This document shows positions 61,186-64,000 of a DNA stretch of 64,000 bases, piece after piece. The first letter of the stretch is position 1, and every line of letters begins with the position of its first letter. A program made the position numbers and the translations under genes. Origin of the DNA: WLND01 sp040398845 (GTDB lineage Bacteria; Actinomycetota; Actinomycetes; S36-B12). The stretch is taken from contig JBBATH010000007.1 of NCBI GenBank assembly GCA_040398845.1, positions 100,971-164,970 of the forward strand. Reading direction: 5' to 3'. The notes beneath the pieces were generated by a model. It was not told the DNA's origin. It saw only the letters and a list, made by a program, of their open reading frames with translations, and did not search any database.

Positions 61186-61782
61186 TCATGAGCGGCGAAG
61201 GACGCTTACCGCAAAGTCAGCATTGGCGTGCCAGGGACGCAGGTCCCAGGTGGCGAATCGGTGTTCGAGGGTGAAGCTAGCGTTGACGAGATGCTCATCG
61301 AAATCGGCGGTGTCGTATCGATCAGTGTGGAAACCGGCGACGGCGAAGCCATCGGGCACGAGGTGCGCTTGAAGCCGAGCAAGGACCTGAGTTTCGGTCT
61401 CGGGGGCGACGAACGCCAGCACATTGCCGGCGATCACGACGGCGTCGAACGGCTCGGGCTCACCCAGTCCTGCGAGTTCAAGCGTGGCGAGGTCGGACAT
61501 GATCCAGATTGGACCCGGGTGGTCCTCCCGGGCGGCGGCAATAAGCTCAGGATCAACGTCGACGCCGACCACCTCGTGCCCACGGGCGAACAGTGCGGCA
61601 CCAACGCGCCCAGGCCCACATCCGGCGTCGAGAATTCGTGACCTGGGCTTGACCATCGCATCGATGAGCCGAGCCTCGCCCGCGAGGTCCTCACCCTCGA
61701 ACGCAAGTCCCCGCATGCGCTCGATGTACGACTGCGAGTGGCCCTCGTCGGTCTCGGTGAACCATCGTGGTGATGCGGTCAT
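61186..61782 (-). CDS. class I SAM-dependent methyltransferase
   Basis: 198 residues. RILDAGCGPGRVGAALFARG is motif I (GxGxG-like); VVGVDVDPELIAAAREDHPG is post-I and FDAVVIAGNVLAFVAPET is motif II. The substrate is unknown. TAGCGT lies 6 nt before the ATG; its TAG is also the stop codon of the upstream hydrolase gene, so the promoter overlaps that gene's end. Confidence 0.9.
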   Translation of the reverse strand: MTASPRWFTETDEGHSQSYIERMRGLAFEGEDLAGEARLIDAMVKPRSRILDAGCGPGRVGAALFARGHEVVGVDVDPELIAAAREDHPGPIWIMSDLATLELAGLGEPEPFDAVVIAGNVLAFVAPETETQVLARLQAHLVPDGFAVAGFHTDRYDTADFDEHLVNASFTLEHRFATWDLRPWHANADFAVSVLRRS

Positions 61783-61788
61783 GCTCGG

Positions 61789-61794
61789 ACGCTA
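61789..61794 (-). promoter_or_regulatory. leaderless -10 box of methyltransferase gene
   Basis: Minus-strand TAGCGT, 6 nt before ATG 61782; its TAG is the stop of the upstream hydrolase. Confidence 0.5.
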
Positions 61795-62730
61795 GTCCAT
61801 GAGGCTGACAGCGGTTGCCCAGATGCGCTCAACCTCCGAGGCAGCGCTCGGTAGTGATCCCGAATGCCCGAACGACCCGTGAAACGAGTCGGGCGCGTGG
61901 AAGTGTCGCGTCATCACACCGGCGTCGGTGAGTGCGTGTGCGTACGCGATGCCCTCGTCGCGAAGTGGGTCATGGCCGACGGTGAAAACGACGGCAGGTG
62001 GCAGCCCTGCCGGCACAGCCCCGGTGAGATCGACGCGAGAATCCTTCGCGGACGCGCCAGAGAGGTAGTGCCCGTAGCACCACTCAAGTCCGGCTCGGGT
62101 GATGAAGGGGCCGTCGACGAACCCATGCGCGGACGGCGTCGACAGGCTCGGGTCGATACAGGGGTAGATGAGCACCTGGCCGACGACGAGGTCGTTCCCC
62201 GCGAAGTGGCGAGCAACGACAGCAGCGAGATTGCCGCCAGCGCTGTCTCCACCCACGACGACCCGGTGGCCGTGCTCGAGGAGGGACGCGGTCACGGCGA
62301 TCGAGTCGTCGACGCCGGCGGGGAACGGATGCTGAGGTGCGAGACGGTAATCGACGCTCACGACCCCCCATCCGGTGCGGTCGCATGCGGTGCGCGCGAC
62401 AGGGTCTGCGGTGTCAATATCGCCAAACACCCATCCGCCACCGTGTAGCCACACGAGCGTGGTCGCTGGCGAGGGGTTGCCGAACGGGGCATAGCGTCGG
62501 ACGGGCACCCCGGCGATGACCTCATTTATGGCCGTGACAGGAATCGTGTCGGGGTTAGGACGCCACTTCGACCTGCGGAGGGGTGCCTGACTCCGATGCT
62601 GTGTCTGGACGTCAATCGGGTCGGTCGACATTGGACCCGAGGCTTGCGCTGCAAGCAGTTCGAGCCGCATCTCCTCGCAATCAGGCGCGAGGGGCGCAAG
62701 CAGTTCGATGCCATCGTGCTGTTGATCCAT
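61792..62730 (-). CDS. alpha/beta hydrolase, HSL-like esterase/lipase
   Basis: 312 residues from ATG 62730; TACGGT lies 7 nt upstream, favouring this over the longer frame from 62799. HSL-family motifs: LVWLHGGGWVFGDIDTADPV (HGGGW oxyanion hole), VVSVDYRLAPQHPFPAGVDD, VVVGGDSAGGNLAAVVARHF (nucleophile GDSAGG), and the late acidic/His pair (VFTVGHDPLRDEG, APDSFHGSFG). It probably hydrolyses carboxyl esters in the cytoplasm. Confidence 0.93.
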   Translation of the reverse strand: MDQQHDGIELLAPLAPDCEEMRLELLAAQASGPMSTDPIDVQTQHRSQAPLRRSKWRPNPDTIPVTAINEVIAGVPVRRYAPFGNPSPATTLVWLHGGGWVFGDIDTADPVARTACDRTGWGVVSVDYRLAPQHPFPAGVDDSIAVTASLLEHGHRVVVGGDSAGGNLAAVVARHFAGNDLVVGQVLIYPCIDPSLSTPSAHGFVDGPFITRAGLEWCYGHYLSGASAKDSRVDLTGAVPAGLPPAVVFTVGHDPLRDEGIAYAHALTDAGVMTRHFHAPDSFHGSFGHSGSLPSAASEVERIWATAVSLMD

Positions 62731-62737
62731 GCACCGC

Positions 62738-62743
62738 ACCGTA
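62738..62743 (-). promoter_or_regulatory. leaderless -10 box of hydrolase gene
   Basis: Minus-strand TACGGT, 7 nt before ATG 62730. Confidence 0.5.
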
Positions 62744-62816
62744 TCGTCTTCGAGTCGTCGGCCGGTGGCGTCACTCAGGGTGTATTGAGCCCGGCCCATT
62801 GTGGTTGGCTGTGCGC

Positions 62817-63830
62817 GTGACCTTCAGCCTCAGGCGCTCGATTCCCCGGGTCGTCATCGTTCTGGCGATCCCGCTGATCCCGGCCCTTGCCTTCTCAGCA
62901 TTCGGTTGGGGCAGTGCCATCGGGGTGTGGATGCTTGGAGCCGTTACCGGAATCATTTCGACCCTGTCGAGTTCGGTGCGCACGGCTCTGGTCGCCGTGG
63001 CGTCCCTCTCGGTCGTCGCTGGGCTGGGCGTCGCAAACAACGGAAACCCATTGGGATCGATGCTCATCATGGGAACAGTGGCCGGACTCTCAGGGCTGGT
63101 ATCCGTTCGGGGACTCCAATCGGCAGTGAGCATGGTCCCGATCGCGGCTGCGTTCATTGTGACGCAACCGCCCGTCGTAGTGATGAACGCCTCTGATGTG
63201 AACAACGCGGCCGTGGTTGCACTCCTCATTGCGTGCTCGGGTTGCTGGGGGGTGCTCGTCACCTGGACGGTCATGCGCAAGATTCACTTTCCGGCCGTCG
63301 ATCCCACGCCACCTGTTCACGCCCGGATCCTCGCCAGCATGCTGGCGATCGTCGTGGGAGTCGCAGCTTGGTTCGTGGCTGATCTGAATCTGGGTCACGG
63401 TGGAGCATGGCTGCTCATGACGATCATCATCATCATGCGACCCGGCATCCGGATCACGTTCGTCACAGGTGCCCAGCGGGCTTTCGGTACGGTCATCGGA
63501 TTCGTCATCGTCATCGCACTGAGCATGGTCGTCAACCAGCCCATCACCATGCTCGTGGTGGGGGCCGTCCTCATGGGGACTGCACTTCTCATTCGACTCA
63601 ATCCCCGACGGGCATACTGGCAGTTCGTGTTGGTCATGACACCGGGCGTGGTCCTCCTCGTTGGTGCCGATGGCGATGAAGGGTCCTTGCACGAGGTCGC
63701 TGTAAGTCGCCTCTGTTTCACGCTTATCGGCAGCGCACTCGGGCTCATCGCCATGGGGCTGCTCATACCGTTCGCCCGACGCGCCGCTCAGGGCACGAGT
63801 ACGCCACAGGCCGATCTGATCCACGGGTGA
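62817..63830 (+). CDS. FUSC-family membrane transporter
   Basis: 337 residues from GTG 62817 (GTG 62811 is also in frame). About ten hydrophobic segments in two halves. The second half (GAWLLMTIIIIMRPGIRITF, GAQRAFGTVIGFVIVIALS) is the FUSC_2 signature (aromatic or fusaric acid efflux). It is the intact paralogue of the broken gene at 36585-37694. It is divergent from the hydrolase gene. Confidence 0.85.
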   Translation: MTFSLRRSIPRVVIVLAIPLIPALAFSAFGWGSAIGVWMLGAVTGIISTLSSSVRTALVAVASLSVVAGLGVANNGNPLGSMLIMGTVAGLSGLVSVRGLQSAVSMVPIAAAFIVTQPPVVVMNASDVNNAAVVALLIACSGCWGVLVTWTVMRKIHFPAVDPTPPVHARILASMLAIVVGVAAWFVADLNLGHGGAWLLMTIIIIMRPGIRITFVTGAQRAFGTVIGFVIVIALSMVVNQPITMLVVGAVLMGTALLIRLNPRRAYWQFVLVMTPGVVLLVGADGDEGSLHEVAVSRLCFTLIGSALGLIAMGLLIPFARRAAQGTSTPQADLIHG

Positions 63831-63962
63831 TGGACAGGCGGTCCATCCGGATCGCGCGGTTGCCGAAACCGACCCCCGACCGACGAGCAGATCCCTGTCA
63901 CTTCAGTCGATTGACACATGCCACGCGGCAATACCTCCGAACACCGCTCGTGACGGAACGGG

Positions 63963-63996
63963 GCCAGCCCGGCTGCGTGTTCGCAGTCGGGCTGGC
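63963..63996. terminator. hairpin at the right edge
   Basis: Arms 63963-63976 and 63983-63996 pair with one G-T step (GCCAGCCCGGCTGC / GCAGTCGGGCTGGC), loop GTGTTC. It lies 133 bp after the FUSC gene; the 130 bp between show no gene. Confidence 0.6.
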
Positions 63997-64000
63997 TGGT

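Overview
The window is high-GC DNA from an actinobacterium (Actinomycetota). The block purA / DUF3151 / class II fba / TrmH-type methyltransferase / DedA / pyrE matches a gene neighbourhood familiar from mycobacteria and relatives. Many genes begin without a ribosome binding site, 6-8 nt after a TANNNT box, which is the actinobacterial leaderless-mRNA signature. Genus cannot be fixed from the sequence.

Layout. 1-11 kb is core: class III aminotransferase (cut by the window edge), GNAT, purA, renalase-like flavoprotein, DUF3151, fba, an MFS exporter, an SF2 helicase, TrmH-like methyltransferase, DedA, DinB-like protein and pyrE. 11.5-14 kb holds hicAB and vapBC toxin-antitoxin pairs and the ruins of an OmpA-like gene. 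14-17 kb has an SDR, a secreted trypsin-like protease and a class II aldolase/adducin enzyme. 17.2-30.1 kb is one strikingly compact plus-strand chain of eleven genes: three SDRs, a quinone oxidoreductase, a MaoC protein and a phosphotransferase, then a secreted thermonuclease-like protein with lamin-tail domains, then a complete type I Wadjet anti-plasmid system (jetA-jetB-jetC-jetD). All junctions but one overlap. 30-39.7 kb is mixed: ion channel, secreted proteins, MFS, FUSC-like transporter, YdeI-like protein. 40-46.6 kb is a small defence/toxin-antitoxin zone: tacAT, a GHKL-ATPase/PD-(D/E)xK nuclease with an unknown partner, an HTH/nucleotidyltransferase pair and a DUF3841 protein. It abuts three tRNA genes (Phe, Asp, Glu). 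47-64 kb returns to housekeeping and cell-surface genes: zincin, Sua5/TsaC, a large subtilase with 22 octapeptide repeats, an HtrA protease, DUF2236, a heparinase-like protein, and a pentose/ketose cluster (ribokinase, HAD, 3-epimerase, xylulokinase, RpiB).

Three observations stand out. First, Wadjet is translationally chained to a secreted nuclease-LTD gene, which suggests (inference) an outer and an inner barrier to foreign DNA. Second, accessory genes between 12.9 and 44.5 kb carry a run of lesions: in-frame stops in the OmpA remnant, a metallophosphoesterase, a FUSC transporter and the GHKL nuclease; frameshifts in a small membrane protein and in a GC-dinucleotide tract of the GHKL nuclease; and an ACG where the tacA start should be. 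Recognisable core genes have none. Third, about 20 leaderless promoters can be read directly, and two divergent gene pairs have -10 boxes that share the same TA step.
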